From DAOTXS01 sp034433515 (lineage in GTDB: Bacteria > Chloroflexota > Anaerolineae > UBA4142): a DNA stretch of 59,912 bases. The translations under genes and the position numbers were made by a program. The stretch spans positions 1 through 59,912 of the forward strand of contig DAOUAL010000014.1 of NCBI GenBank assembly GCA_034433515.1, read 5' to 3'. Below, piece by piece: positions 1 to 8,578 of the stretch (positions are counted from its first letter, which is position 1; each line of letters starts with the position of its first letter). Under the pieces are notes generated by a model. That model saw only the letters and a program-made list of their open reading frames with translations. It did not search any database and was not told the DNA's origin.

Positions 1-2498
1 AGCAATCCTTCCAATTCCTCGGTGCGTCGTTGCAGGGCGTGTTCGGCTTGGGCGCGTGCGAGTTCTTCCATCTTCCGTGCAGTAATGTCAATCGAGGTGC
101 AGTCAAAATAGACGGGCTGACCATCCTGATAGACCGCTCGCGCATTGACCGAGACCCAAATGGAAGAACCATCTTTACGTTTGAGATGCTGTTCGAGACT
201 GGTTACCGCACCCTCACGTAAAACGCGGTCTGAAAAGTCTTTCCGCTCGCTGGGATTCATATAGAACTCGGCGACGGGCTTGGTTTGCATTTCTTCCAGC
301 GAAGCATAGCCAAACATCTTGAGGAGTGCTGGATTCGCCATCAGAATCTCGCCTTGGGGACCCGGGGTAACCCGATAAACCCCAATCGGGATATTTTCGA
401 CGAGCGAACGATAGCGTTGTTCCGATTCTTGGACAGCGTGGTGCAAGCGTGAATTGACGATTGCCACAGCGGCTTGATCGCCGAGGAGTTGCAAAACGCT
501 CAATTCATCATCGGTGAATGATCGTGGGTGAGCATAGGCGATGTTCATTACCCCCACCACGCGATTGCCCATTTTGAGCGGCAATCCAACAATGGCACCT
601 TCAAAGGGGCGTTGGGCGGTAACGAACAATGGATGCGTGCGGATATCGGGGACAATGATAATTTTACCTTCGCGTGCAACCGTATAAGTGAGGCCGTCTT
701 CGCGCGGGGGTGCCCATTCTTCATTCAAGCGTCCATCTGCCCAGCGGGAGGCACCAAAGGTCAACCGTTCATTGTCGTACAGGTAGATGTGGGTATCGTG
801 TGCATCAGGGTTGAGCCGCAGAACGTTGGTAACAATTGTTTGCAACACGATGGCGGGATCAAGACTGGAAGTTAAACTCAGCGTGGCTTGCCGAACGGCT
901 TCCAGTTCGGCGGCGCGTTGGCGGGCGGCTTCATACAATCGTGCGCTGTGAACGATCCCGGCGGCTTGCGCGGCAAAGAGAGACAAGAGCCGCATATCAT
1001 CTTCGGTATACTTGTGCGTCTCGTTTTCGTATTCCTCTACTGCCAAGACCCCAATCAACTCGCCACGATAAAGCATTGGGACTTGGACAATGGCGGAGAT
1101 GAATGCTCCCTCGAATTTTGGTGAACGCCCACTCCAGGTTTTATAATCGTCCACAATGAGAGGTTGCCGGGTTTGAGCCACTCGCCCTGCCATCCCTTCA
1201 CCCAGAGCCAGCCGGGTGCCTACCGGTATGGAGGGGTGTGTGCTAACGACGGCGTACAAATCTTGGCGCGTAGCATCGTAGAGATACATCCCACCGCCCG
1301 CGCTGTGGAGAAACGCTCTGGCTCGTGCAACGATGGTCTCGAGCAATGTTTGTACATCATGCACTTGAGTCAGATCGCGCGTGGTCTCGTACAGCAAAGC
1401 AAACTCGTCGGCACGACGCTGGGCTTGCGCAAACAGGCGGGCGTTTTCAATGGCGATGGCGGCTTGCTGAGCAATGCCCGTTACCAGCGTGAGGTGATGG
1501 TCATCATACGCATTGAGTTGATAACTTTGGACTGACAAGACGCCAATGATACCTGTCTTGCTCCGCAGAGGGGCATAAATGAGCGAGGCGGAAGGGCGAC
1601 TGGTATCGCCGGTGCGATAGACGACGGGCGAGGTGGCAATTTCAGTAGGGGTTCGATTAATGAGACGCGGGATGCCAGTGGTTAGTGTTTGTCCGAGGGG
1701 ACTCTCGCTTGGAACGGTATCTTGGTTCTGAGAGTAGCGTTTGCCTCCGTCATACAAAATAGGAAATGAAACCTTGCCACTTTCATCTTTGAGACAAATG
1801 AAAAAGACATCCAAGGGCACCGCTTGACGGATCTGCTCATAGATGAGTTCAAACACATTTTCCAACGTTTGCAAATTTGAAACAGCGTGTCCAATTTGAT
1901 TGAGTGTCGCCATCTCCACCGCGTGATGTTTGTTCTCCTCAATCAATTGCTGTTGCATCGCCGTGAGGGTTTGTAATGCCTCAATTTTTTCACGCAAGGT
2001 CTGTTCTTGACGACGCACCACACTTGCCAGCATCCCCCCAAAGAACGCAAAGGTCATTAAAACGCTTGCCACCATCAGATGCGCGCCGGGGTTTTCAGAC
2101 AATTCGCCGTGCACATAAACCACACTCAAATAGCCAAGAGCGCAGAGCACTCCATCGGAATAAGCCCAACCGGCGCTCACCGCGAGCGCCGCGCTCCAAG
2201 GGATGAGAAAATAAAAAGTCCAAACCAGATTCACATCATCGTAGAGAATGGCAAAGCCCAAAGTTACAATGAGGACATTCATCGGTTGGATCATCGGCGC
2301 CAGCCGCAACCATCCCCAGCGTGCGGCGGCACGATTGGAGAGAAAAGCGTAAACGACACTGACAATCACCAATAATGTCAGTTTAGTTTGATCGGTTGGC
2401 GAAAGATGTAACAAGGGCAGGATCAGCAAAAAGGCGCTGAGTATTAAAACCACGCCGATCAATAAAACGGTATTGATGGAAGAGAATAACTGGCGCAT
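1..2498 (-). CDS. Membrane-anchored multi-GAF/PAS sensor protein (3' end outside window)
   Basis: Reads on the minus strand from ATG at 2498 and stays open to the left edge, giving about 832 residues without a stop. Residues 1-165 are hydrophobic with roughly six membrane segments, followed by a short charged coiled coil (about 170-195). Then come three GAF-type domains (about 190-350, 360-520 and 530-690), each with the usual pattern ending in IGVL/VGVM, and a PAS domain (about 695-815, with SLVENIPIGVYRV and KDGSSIWVSVNARAVY). A second coiled coil begins at the edge. The order is that of a hybrid or classical sensor histidine kinase, but the output domain is not visible, so a GGDEF or phosphatase output is equally possible. 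The start codon lies one base after the pcrA stop, so translation is probably coupled to the helicase gene. Confidence 0.85.
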   Translation of the reverse strand, partial: MRQLFSSINTVLLIGVVLILSAFLLILPLLHLSPTDQTKLTLLVIVSVVYAFLSNRAAARWGWLRLAPMIQPMNVLIVTLGFAILYDDVNLVWTFYFLIPWSAALAVSAGWAYSDGVLCALGYLSVVYVHGELSENPGAHLMVASVLMTFAFFGGMLASVVRRQEQTLREKIEALQTLTAMQQQLIEENKHHAVEMATLNQIGHAVSNLQTLENVFELIYEQIRQAVPLDVFFICLKDESGKVSFPILYDGGKRYSQNQDTVPSESPLGQTLTTGIPRLINRTPTEIATSPVVYRTGDTSRPSASLIYAPLRSKTGIIGVLSVQSYQLNAYDDHHLTLVTGIAQQAAIAIENARLFAQAQRRADEFALLYETTRDLTQVHDVQTLLETIVARARAFLHSAGGGMYLYDATRQDLYAVVSTHPSIPVGTRLALGEGMAGRVAQTRQPLIVDDYKTWSGRSPKFEGAFISAIVQVPMLYRGELIGVLAVEEYENETHKYTEDDMRLLSLFAAQAAGIVHSARLYEAARQRAAELEAVRQATLSLTSSLDPAIVLQTIVTNVLRLNPDAHDTHIYLYDNERLTFGASRWADGRLNEEWAPPREDGLTYTVAREGKIIIVPDIRTHPLFVTAQRPFEGAIVGLPLKMGNRVVGVMNIAYAHPRSFTDDELSVLQLLGDQAAVAIVNSRLHHAVQESEQRYRSLVENIPIGVYRVTPGPQGEILMANPALLKMFGYASLEEMQTKPVAEFYMNPSERKDFSDRVLREGAVTSLEQHLKRKDGSSIWVSVNARAVYQDGQPVYFDCTSIDITARKMEELARAQAEHALQRRTEELEGL

Positions 2499-2499
2499 A

Positions 2500-4782
2500 C
2501 TACTTTTTCTGCAAATGAGCGTATCGGGCAACCAGACGTTTCACGCCGATACCGGGAAAGGCGACCTGAACTTCTTCATCGGTGCCAACGATTTTGCTGG
2601 CAATCACGACCCCATCGCCAAAGGTTGGATGCGTAACCTGATCGCCTGCCTTAAACTGATGTGATGGAGTGCGGGACGCGTGAGACCATGAGGAACGTGG
2701 CTTGTGCCTGCGGCGCGACGATGTTTCATCCGTGTCAAAATCGTCATCGTCTATAGCGTCTTCCTGAGCACGCGCGTAATGCGATGTTTTGTGTCCTTTG
2801 TCCAAACGATGTGCCGTGGTTGTCCCGGCGACCAGATGACGCGGAATGTCCGCTAAATAACGCGAGGGCTCGCTCGGTTCGGTGTTGCCGTAGAATGAAC
2901 GGCGAAAAGTGTGTACCAAGTAGAGGCGTTCTTTGGCGCGCGTGATACCGACGTAACATAAACGACGTTCTTCTTCCATTTGCGCCGGTTCATCAAAAGA
3001 ACGCGAATGCGGGAACAAACCCTCTTCCAGCCCCACCATAAACACCACCCGAAATTCCAACCCCTTTGCCATATGCAAGGTCATCAACGTGGGCGCGTCC
3101 ACATCATCGCGCATTGTATCAATATCGGCGATGAGGGCGGCTTCTTCCAGAAACTGCGGCAACGTAACCTCTGCTGTCTCGCTAGCGTATTTTTTTGTAG
3201 CGTTCAACAACTCGCGCACGTTTTGCCAACGATCTTCACCCTCCGGTGTACCATCTACGATGTAATCTTCGTACGCGGTTTTCTGCAAAACCAGTTTGAC
3301 CAGTTCAGTCAATTTTATTTCGTGGCGCGCCGCGCGGAGTTCATCCAACAAATCAATGAACGCCAAAAGCGATTTGCGGGCGCGCGCGTCAAAGGCATCG
3401 CGGCTCAGTGCCGAGGGGTGCGTCGGCGATGTGGGCGTGCTTGTATCATCCGTCTCTTTGAGCATTTGTAAAATGGCATATGGCGATGTGTTCAACTTTT
3501 CTGCCCAGCGTGCTAAATTATCCATCGTATTCTTGCCGATGCCACGCGGTGGCACGTTTAGTACGCGATTGAAAGCTACGCTATCGTCTGGATTGGCGAT
3601 GAGGCGGAGGTATGCCAGAATATCTTTGACTTCGCGGCGTTGATAAAAGCGCAACGCGCCGATCAGTTGGTACGGCATCCCCCGTCGCGTAAATGCCGCT
3701 TCCAGCGCGCGTGATTGGAAATTGGTACGATAGAACACGGCGCAGTCGCGCGGACGATACCCTTGCTTGGCTAAACGCGCGATCTCATCCACCACCAGAC
3801 TGGCTTCTTCGTCTTGGTCGTAGGCTTCCCAAATGATGATGGGAATGCCTTGAGGATTTTCAGTCCACAATTCTTTTTTGTGGCGCGATTTGTTTTTGCG
3901 AATGATCGCTTGCGCCACATCCAAGATGGTTTGCGTGGAGCGATAGTTCTGTTCCAGCAACTGGACTTGGGCATTGGGAAAGTCTTGGCTAAAGCGTAAC
4001 ACGTTGCGATAGTCCGCACCACGCCAGCCGTAAATGCTTTGATCCTCGTCCCCCACGCAAAACAAGTTTTGATATTTGCCGGCGAGCAATTTCATCAACT
4101 CGTATTGCGCCATGTTCGTGTCTTGAAACTCGTCCACGTGCAGGTACACGTACCGATTCTGGTACCGTTCGAGCACATCGGGATTTTCACGGAACAAACG
4201 CACCGTCGCCATCAACAAATCATCAAAGTCAGCAGCGTTGTTGGCGGCAAGGAGTTGCTGATAGCGTTGATACACGCGCCCCACTACTTCGTGCCAATAC
4301 GATGCCGGCACATAGTTTGCCGGTTCGATCAACTCATTCTTGGCTTTGCTAATCGTCCCCAGCACAGCACCCGGTTTGTACTTTTTATCGTCCAGATTCA
4401 TCTCTCGGAGAATTTGCTTGATGAGTGCGGTTTGATCGTCTTCATCATAAATCCCAAAGCCGCGTCCCAAGCCCACACGTTCACCATCACGACGCAGAAA
4501 ACGCGCGCAGGTGGCGTGAAAAGTGCCGATCGTTAAATCCTGCGCGCGTGCTTCGCCAATCAGTTTGATCAAGCGTTCACGCATTTCGCGTGCGGCTTTG
4601 TTCGTGAACGTTACGGCGAGGATGTTGTACGGGGCAATGTGTCTTTCGCCAATGAGGTAGGCAACCCGATGGGTGAGGACGCGGGTCTTGCCACTGCCCG
4701 GACCTGCCAGCACCAGGACGGGGCCATGAACTATTTTCACAGCTTGTTGTTGCGCTGGATTGAGTGAAGAAAGAATGTCCAT
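2500..4782 (-). CDS. pcrA: UvrD/PcrA-family ATP-dependent DNA helicase
   Basis: Superfamily 1A 3'-5' DNA helicase, 760 aa, full length for PcrA/UvrD. It unwinds DNA in repair and in clearing replication or transcription conflicts in the cytoplasm. Visible motifs: Walker A GPGSGKTR at residues 27-34, Walker B VDEFQDTN, motif III GDEDQSIYGWRGAD, motif V LMTLHMAKGLEF and motif VI LCYVGITRAKERL. The C-terminal 60 residues form the small Tudor-like domain of PcrA (GDQVTHPTFGDGVV), joined by a low-complexity basic linker rich in Ser/Arg. It sits 14 bp after maf and 1 bp before the sensor gene, so the three form one operon. A UvrD reading is possible, but the C-terminal domain favours PcrA. Confidence 0.96.
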   Translation of the reverse strand: MDILSSLNPAQQQAVKIVHGPVLVLAGPGSGKTRVLTHRVAYLIGERHIAPYNILAVTFTNKAAREMRERLIKLIGEARAQDLTIGTFHATCARFLRRDGERVGLGRGFGIYDEDDQTALIKQILREMNLDDKKYKPGAVLGTISKAKNELIEPANYVPASYWHEVVGRVYQRYQQLLAANNAADFDDLLMATVRLFRENPDVLERYQNRYVYLHVDEFQDTNMAQYELMKLLAGKYQNLFCVGDEDQSIYGWRGADYRNVLRFSQDFPNAQVQLLEQNYRSTQTILDVAQAIIRKNKSRHKKELWTENPQGIPIIIWEAYDQDEEASLVVDEIARLAKQGYRPRDCAVFYRTNFQSRALEAAFTRRGMPYQLIGALRFYQRREVKDILAYLRLIANPDDSVAFNRVLNVPPRGIGKNTMDNLARWAEKLNTSPYAILQMLKETDDTSTPTSPTHPSALSRDAFDARARKSLLAFIDLLDELRAARHEIKLTELVKLVLQKTAYEDYIVDGTPEGEDRWQNVRELLNATKKYASETAEVTLPQFLEEAALIADIDTMRDDVDAPTLMTLHMAKGLEFRVVFMVGLEEGLFPHSRSFDEPAQMEEERRLCYVGITRAKERLYLVHTFRRSFYGNTEPSEPSRYLADIPRHLVAGTTTAHRLDKGHKTSHYARAQEDAIDDDDFDTDETSSRRRHKPRSSWSHASRTPSHQFKAGDQVTHPTFGDGVVIASKIVGTDEEVQVAFPGIGVKRLVARYAHLQKK

Positions 4783-4796
4783 CTTGAGCGAATCAT

Positions 4797-5438
4797 CTAC
4801 TCCGAGGTTAAAACCCGTTCCGCTTCAAAGCACACGATATTCAAATGATCTTGGCACGCGCGGTCGGGTGTGCCAAGTGGCACGCCAAACTTTTTGAGCG
4901 CACGATACAAATGACACAGAGGCAAGCCCATCACATTTGCAAAACATCCTTCGAGGTATGCCACCGGTTTGAAGGCGGTGTTCTGAATGGCATACGCCGC
5001 CGCTTTGTCCAGCGGTTCATCGGTGGCAACGAATGCGGCAATTTCCTCGTCCGCATAGTTGCGCATCTGCACCATCGTTGTGGCGATTTCGGTGATGGCT
5101 TGAGCGCCGTGCATCACCGTAACGCCGGAATAAACCGTGTGGGGACGATTGCGGAGCAGCTTTAACATTCGCGCCGCATCATTTGCATCGGTGGGTTTGC
5201 CGATGATGGTATGATCGAGCCAAACAATCGTATCTGCACCCACCACAATCGAATTGGGAAATGCTTGCACACCGATCTCGGCTTTGGCGCGCGACAATCG
5301 GTGCACCAGATCGGCGGGGGCTTCATTGGGATGTGGTGATTCGTCCACATCGGCAGAGATAAATTGAAAAGTCAACCCAAACAGCGCCACCAACTCTCGG
5401 CGGCGCGGTGAGGTTGAAGCAAGGATGATTGAATTCAT
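4797..5438 (-). CDS. maf: Maf-family nucleoside triphosphate pyrophosphatase
   Basis: Maf/YhdE family, 213 aa from the chosen start. The family hydrolyses non-canonical or canonical nucleoside triphosphates (dTTP/UTP type) to monophosphates in the cytoplasm. The N-terminal signature ILASTSPRRREL (residues 4-15) and the later motif VVGADTIVW are both present. I chose ATG at 5438 rather than the ATG at 5447, because a strong promoter (-35 at 5478-5473, -10 at 5455-5450) puts transcription start near 5443. The upstream ATG would then not be in the mRNA. The transcript would have a leader of only about five bases and no ribosome binding site. First gene of the maf-pcrA-sensor operon. Confidence 0.93.
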   Translation of the reverse strand: MNSIILASTSPRRRELVALFGLTFQFISADVDESPHPNEAPADLVHRLSRAKAEIGVQAFPNSIVVGADTIVWLDHTIIGKPTDANDAARMLKLLRNRPHTVYSGVTVMHGAQAITEIATTMVQMRNYADEEIAAFVATDEPLDKAAAYAIQNTAFKPVAYLEGCFANVMGLPLCHLYRALKKFGVPLGTPDRACQDHLNIVCFEAERVLTSE

Positions 5439-5449
5439 AACTTGCATGC

Positions 5450-5478
5450 ATAATAGAAGAAGCAGAATCTTTTGTCAA
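5450..5478 (-). promoter_or_regulatory. Sigma-70-type promoter for maf-pcrA-sensor
   Basis: On the minus strand, TTGACA (5478-5473), a 17-bp spacer and TATTAT (5455-5450). Start of transcription is expected about seven bases further on, just before the maf ATG at 5438. The DNA is shared with the divergent ligase promoter. Confidence 0.75.
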
Positions 5479-5487
5479 TTAAGACGT

Positions 5488-5517
5488 TTGTCAGGGGTTT
5501 GCAAGGCGTGCTATAAT
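5488..5517 (+). promoter_or_regulatory. Sigma-70-type promoter for the DNA ligase gene
   Basis: TTGTCA (5488-5493), 18-bp spacer, TATAAT (5512-5517). Expected transcription start near 5524, giving a leader of about 38 bases that contains the ribosome binding site GGGGAGGG (5550-5557). Confidence 0.75.
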
Positions 5518-5561
5518 GACGACGGAGGAACGTCGGCAAAAGTGTGATTGGGGAGGGCGAT

Positions 5562-7298
5562 ATGCGGTTCTCAAAATTAGTTGACTATTTGGCAAAGTTG
5601 GAAGCCACCACCAAACGTTTGGAAATGACCGCCATTCTCGCTGACTTGTTCAAAGAAGCCGGCGAAGATGAAATTGCGGCGATTATTTATCTCACGCAAG
5701 AACGTTTGGGTCCTCCATTCGAGCCGATTGATTTTGGGATTGGCGAAGCGTTGGCAGCGGAAGCGTTGGCAAAAGCGACTGGCAAAGACAAGGACGCGAT
5801 CAAGAAATTGTACAAACAATTGGGCGATTATGGACTGGTTGCCGAAAAATTGATCAGCGATGAAGCCAAGAAACTCACCGTTACCCAGGTGTTTGATCGT
5901 TTGAAAGAGATTGCCACCACGAGCGGCGAAGGCACGGTGGAAAAGAAAACCGATTTGCTCGCCGATCTCTTGCAGAAACTCACGGGACGCGAAGCGCGCT
6001 ACGTTCTGCGCATTCCGCTGGGACGCCTACGGCTTGGGATCGGCGATCCCACGGTGATGGAAGGTCTCTCGTGGTCCAAAGCGGGCGATAAAAGTTTGCG
6101 CCCCCAAATCGAGCGAGCGTACAACGTTTGCTCCGATCTGGGCCAAGTGGCGCGCGTGTTCAAAGCAGAAGGCGTCGAGGCACTGGACCAGATTCAAGTT
6201 CAAGTGGGCAAGCCGGTGCGCATGGCACTTGCTGAACGCGCCAAGAGTCCGGAAGACATCATTACCCGGCTGGGTCGTTGTTCGGTGGAAAGCAAGTATG
6301 ATGGCTTTCGTTGCCAAGTCCACAAGCAAGGCGATACCGTCCGCATCTTTTCGCGCAATCTGGAAGAGACGACAGCGATGTTCACCGACATTGCCGATGG
6401 CATTCGCAAACAAATTCAAGCCCAATCGGCGATTCTGGAGGGCGAGGCGTTATCATACGATCCAGAGACCGGCGAGTTTCATCCGTTTCAAGTTACGATG
6501 CAACGCAAACGCAAGTACGATTTGGAAGAAATGACGCTCAAGTATCCCTTGCGACTCATCGCGTTTGATCTGCTTTATCTCAACGGCAAGGATTATACCG
6601 GGCAACCGTACTCACAACGCTATGATACGCTCGCTTCGCTTATCGCGCCAGGCGACCGCGTGGAAATTTCCAAGCATATCATCACGCAGGATGCCAAAGA
6701 GATCGAAAAATATTTTTTCGAGGCAATCACAAGTGGCTTGGAAGGCATTATGGCAAAGCGGCTGGACTCCAAGTACCAAGCCGGTGCGCGTAACTTTAAT
6801 TGGATCAAACTCAAGCGATCGTATCAGGGACATTTATCGGACACGGTGGATGGCGTGGTGGTGGGATACTTGCGCGGACGTGGAATGCGGGCGCGGTTTG
6901 GGATCGGTGCCTTGCTCGTTGCGGTGTATGATGATACGCAAGACAAGTTGGTAACGATTGCCAAGATTGGCACCGGCTTTTCCGATGCGGAATGGCCCCA
7001 GATGCGTGCCTTGCTCGACCAGATCAAGGTGGAACAAAAGCCCGCACGGGTGGAGGCGCTTTTGGAGCCGGATGTCTGGGTGGAACCCAAGTATGTGATT
7101 GAGATGCAGGCGGATGAAATCACACGCTCGCCGGTGCACACCGCCGGCAAAGTGAGAGATGAGCCGGGTTATGCGTTGCGCTTTCCACGCGTGAAAGGAT
7201 TTATTCGCACGGACAAAAAGCCGGAAGATGCCACCACCGTGAGAGAGATTTTGCGGATGTTTGAGAAGCAAGGCAAGTCAATGATGAATGACAAATGA
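5562..7298 (+). CDS. lig: ATP-dependent DNA ligase, archaeal LigB type
   Basis: 578-aa ligase that joins nicked DNA using ATP, laid out like the archaeal and eukaryotic ligase I family. The N-terminal DNA-binding domain spans about 1-190. The nucleotidyltransferase domain carries the adenylated lysine motif KYDGFR (Lys245) and the FDLLYLNGKDY and EGIMAKRLDSKY motifs, and the C-terminal OB domain includes the GRGMRARFGIGALLVAVYD stretch. ATG 5562 is preferred over the in-frame GTG at 5544, because GGGGAGGG lies six bases upstream of the ATG. Most bacteria rely on the NAD-dependent LigA for replication, so this enzyme is likely an additional repair ligase. Whether LigA exists elsewhere cannot be seen. 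The FAH-family gene follows 52 bp later, possibly co-transcribed. Confidence 0.95.
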   Translation: MRFSKLVDYLAKLEATTKRLEMTAILADLFKEAGEDEIAAIIYLTQERLGPPFEPIDFGIGEALAAEALAKATGKDKDAIKKLYKQLGDYGLVAEKLISDEAKKLTVTQVFDRLKEIATTSGEGTVEKKTDLLADLLQKLTGREARYVLRIPLGRLRLGIGDPTVMEGLSWSKAGDKSLRPQIERAYNVCSDLGQVARVFKAEGVEALDQIQVQVGKPVRMALAERAKSPEDIITRLGRCSVESKYDGFRCQVHKQGDTVRIFSRNLEETTAMFTDIADGIRKQIQAQSAILEGEALSYDPETGEFHPFQVTMQRKRKYDLEEMTLKYPLRLIAFDLLYLNGKDYTGQPYSQRYDTLASLIAPGDRVEISKHIITQDAKEIEKYFFEAITSGLEGIMAKRLDSKYQAGARNFNWIKLKRSYQGHLSDTVDGVVVGYLRGRGMRARFGIGALLVAVYDDTQDKLVTIAKIGTGFSDAEWPQMRALLDQIKVEQKPARVEALLEPDVWVEPKYVIEMQADEITRSPVHTAGKVRDEPGYALRFPRVKGFIRTDKKPEDATTVREILRMFEKQGKSMMNDK

Positions 7299-7307
7299 CG
7301 AACACCT

Positions 7308-7335
7308 CACGCCTCACGCCTAGCGCCTAACGCCT
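7308..7335. repeat. Four tandem 7-bp units (NNCGCCT)
   Basis: CACGCCT, CACGCCT, AGCGCCT and AACGCCT follow each other in the gap between the ligase and FAH genes. Two further CACGCCT units occur at 28296-28309 in another intergenic gap. Confidence 0.8.
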
Positions 7336-7350
7336 AGCGAGGAGACAAGG

Positions 7351-8181
7351 ATGAGACTGGCAACGTACGAGTATCAAGGCAAGGTGAGTGTGGGTGCGGT
7401 GCGCGACGATGCAATCACGCAAATTGCCGTGCCAGATATGCTCGCCTTGATTGAACAAGGGATGGAGCAGTTGCGCACGGTGGGCGAAATGATTCCGCTC
7501 AATCAAGTGCGCTTGCTGGCGCCGATTCCGCGCCCGCGCAAAAATATTTTTGCGATTGGGCGCAACTATGCTGAGCATGCCAAAGAATCGGCGGCGGCGC
7601 GCGGTGAAAAGCCGGGTCCGCCGGTCATTTTCACCAAAGCCCCCACCACCGTCAACGCACCGTTTGGCGACATTGTGATTGATCCCGAGGTATCGGTCCA
7701 AGTGGATTGGGAGGCGGAACTTGCCGTGATTATCGGCAGACGTGCACGCAAGGTATCGCAACGCGATGCGCTGAACTATGTGTTTGGCTATACCGTGTTA
7801 AACGATGTAACCGCGCGCGATTTGCAAAATCGCACCTCGCAATTCTTTGTGGGCAAGTCTATTGATGGCTATGCGCCGATGGGTCCTTGGATCGTAACGG
7901 CAGACGAAATTCCGGATCCACAGAATTTGAATGTGGGGTGTCGGGTGAATGGTGTGGTCAAACAATCGGGCCACACCCGCGAGATGTTGTACCCGGTCGC
8001 GTACATCATCGAAGATTTATCGCGCTGGATGACGCTAGAGCCCGGCGATATTATCACGACCGGAACGCCGGCGGGTGTGGGTTTTGCCCGCAAGCCGCCG
8101 GAATTTTTGAAACCGGGCGATGTGCTGGAAAGCGAGGTTGAAAGAATCGGTGTGATCCGAAACAAAGTCGTTGGAGTTTGA
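7351..8181 (+). CDS. Fumarylacetoacetate hydrolase (FAH) family protein
   Basis: 276 aa. It has an N-terminal small domain (about 1-60) and the FAH catalytic fold, with NIFAIGRNYAEHAKE, an acidic metal-binding stretch around DWEAELAVIIG, VTARDLQ and GDIITTGTPAGVGF. The family hydrolyses or decarboxylates beta-diketo acids (fumarylpyruvate, acylpyruvates, 2-oxo-hept-3-ene-dioate, oxaloacetate) with a Mg or Mn ion. The substrate cannot be told from sequence. GAGGAG at 7338-7343 lies just before ATG 7351. It is not beside any aromatic degradation genes here, so a house-cleaning acylpyruvase or oxaloacetate decarboxylase role is as likely as a catabolic one. Confidence 0.92.
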   Translation: MRLATYEYQGKVSVGAVRDDAITQIAVPDMLALIEQGMEQLRTVGEMIPLNQVRLLAPIPRPRKNIFAIGRNYAEHAKESAAARGEKPGPPVIFTKAPTTVNAPFGDIVIDPEVSVQVDWEAELAVIIGRRARKVSQRDALNYVFGYTVLNDVTARDLQNRTSQFFVGKSIDGYAPMGPWIVTADEIPDPQNLNVGCRVNGVVKQSGHTREMLYPVAYIIEDLSRWMTLEPGDIITTGTPAGVGFARKPPEFLKPGDVLESEVERIGVIRNKVVGV

Positions 8182-8320
8182 GTTAGATCATCAAGAAGGG
8201 AGAACAAGGAGATTTCGGTTGAGCGCGGTCAAGAGCGCGTGCCGATTACAGTGCTCCCATCCTCGGCGATTTGGTTTGGATGGATCGAATGAGTAGCATC
8301 GTTTTGAGGACCAAGTTCAA

Positions 8321-8394
8321 TGCCCCTGGCGGGACTTGAACCCACAACCTCAGCGTTAGGAGTGCTTCGCTCTGTCCAGTTGAGCTACAGGGGC
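8321..8394 (-). tRNA. tRNA-Arg (anticodon CCT)
   Basis: A 74-nt cloverleaf on the minus strand: acceptor GCCCCTG paired with CAGGGGC, D stem GCTC/GAGC, anticodon loop CTCCTAA (anticodon CCT, reads AGG), and T arm GTGGG-TTCAAGT-CCCGC. Discriminator base A; no CCA is encoded. The anticodon stem AAGCA/CGCTG has mismatches at both ends (27-43 A.G and 31-39 A.C), leaving three good pairs. Confidence 0.93.
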
Positions 8395-8405
8395 ACACGG
8401 AAAAA

Positions 8406-8434
8406 AGTATAGCATAGATAAAACGTAATCGCAA
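8406..8434 (-). promoter_or_regulatory. Promoter of tRNA-Arg
   Basis: Minus strand TTGCGA (8434-8429), 17-bp spacer, TATACT (8411-8406), ending 11 bases before the tRNA 5' end. Confidence 0.6.
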
Positions 8435-8478
8435 ATCAGCATCGGCAGCCCTGTGGTGATTATTCACCTCTCCATTTT

Positions 8479-8548
8479 ACCGCCGAGACGCTGAGAACGC
8501 CGAGAGAAAAAACAAGAAACCTCTGTGACCTCCGTGCCTCTGCGGTGA
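8479..8548. repeat. Dispersed imperfect palindrome, family A, copy 1
   Basis: About 70 bp that begins ACCGCCGAGACGC and ends GCCTCTGCGGTGA, so its ends are inverted repeats around an A-rich centre. A second copy lies at 13819-13889 in the same layout. It lies in the gap between the tRNA and the creatininase-family gene (3' side). I see no gene in 8435-8578. Confidence 0.8.
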
Positions 8549-8578
8549 GTTATTAGGTAATCCCCGGCGAGCGGTAAT

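Noticed and set aside
30..2375. Plus-strand readings opposite the sensor gene
   Set aside because: The minus strand is open for over 830 codons with clear GAF and PAS patterns; the plus-strand pieces are shadows.
2980..4536. Long plus-strand readings opposite pcrA (163 and 165 aa)
   Set aside because: Shadows of the helicase gene without ribosome binding sites or domains.
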